Shown: piece after piece, positions 49,085-49,122 of the stretch | Layout of the letters: each line of letters opens with the position of its first letter | Numbering within the stretch: position 1 is the first letter of the stretch | Source: an uncultured Eubacteriales bacterium | Lineage (GTDB): Bacteria; Bacillota; Clostridia; Oscillospirales; Oscillospiraceae | Direction of reading: 5' to 3' | Length of the DNA: 49,122 nucleotides | NCBI GenBank assembly: GCA_900547745.1 | Contig: URHT01000010.1 | Span: 1-49,122 of the forward strand | Notes under the pieces: generated by a model | The model's database searches: none | The model's input: the letters and a program-made list of their open reading frames with translations, nothing else | What the model was told of the DNA's origin: nothing | Translations under genes and position numbers: made by a program

Positions 49085-49122
49085 TTGCAACGCGGCGTGT
49101 TCTGTGTTAAGATTGTCGAAAG

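Overview
The window is chromosomal DNA from a GC-rich, spore-forming member of the Clostridia, most likely of the Oscillospiraceae type (Oscillibacter/Flavonifractor-like gut bacteria). This is inferred from spo0A, spoVAD/spoVAE, a CtsR-McsA-ClpC operon, a two-gene SufC-SufB system, ECF vitamin transport, a Firmicutes-style division and cell-wall cluster, a MurE with the meso-diaminopimelate signature, and gene content resembling that group. No species can be named from sequence alone. Many long open frames antisense to real genes are GC-driven shadows and are left out.

Layout. 0.1-2.2 kb: an Asp23-family protein and the fatty acid kinase FakA. 2.3-4.1 kb: an unrecognised membrane-anchored protein on the minus strand. 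4.2-5.3 kb: a low-GC cassette (a ribbon-helix-helix protein divergent from a 56-residue protein, each with its own terminator) bracketed by 27-bp direct repeats and then by 104-bp inverted repeats. 5.4-8.9 kb: ctsR-mcsA-clpC with two CtsR boxes and no mcsB. 8.9-12.2 kb: methionine gamma-lyase, RidA, an HD-domain protein and a ferritin-like protein. 12.4-14.1 kb: sufC-sufB. 14.2-17.8 kb: EcfT and one polypeptide fusing two ABC ATPases to an S component. 17.9-18.9 kb: a GNAT acetyltransferase and a PPC-domain protein.

19.0-32.4 kb is the minus-strand division and cell-wall cluster mraZ-rsmH-ftsL-pbp-murE-mraY-ftsW-murG-murA-ftsQ-ftsZ. It lacks murD, murF, murC, murB and ftsA, and a second copy of the modular repeat seen at 4-5 kb sits between ftsW and murG. 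32.8-37.6 kb is a tightly packed minus-strand operon (HAD phosphatase, MFS transporter, glycerophosphodiesterase, rsmD, coaD, coiled-coil protein). Then come spo0A, a copper module (csoR-copA, with a CopZ-like domain fused to CopA's end behind an internal ribosome binding site), spoVAD-spoVAE, azlC-azlD, a zinc-ribbon protein with a cation diffusion facilitator, an ArsC/Spx-fold protein without its cysteine, a sirtuin, a small unknown protein, a LysR regulator and a class II tRNA-Leu(GAG) with its own promoter.

Most promising for novelty: the nested-repeat cassette at 4.2-5.2 kb and its modular relative at 23.65-24.14 kb; the copA/copZ in-frame overlap; the shortened McsA in a locus without McsB; and the one-chain ECF transporter.
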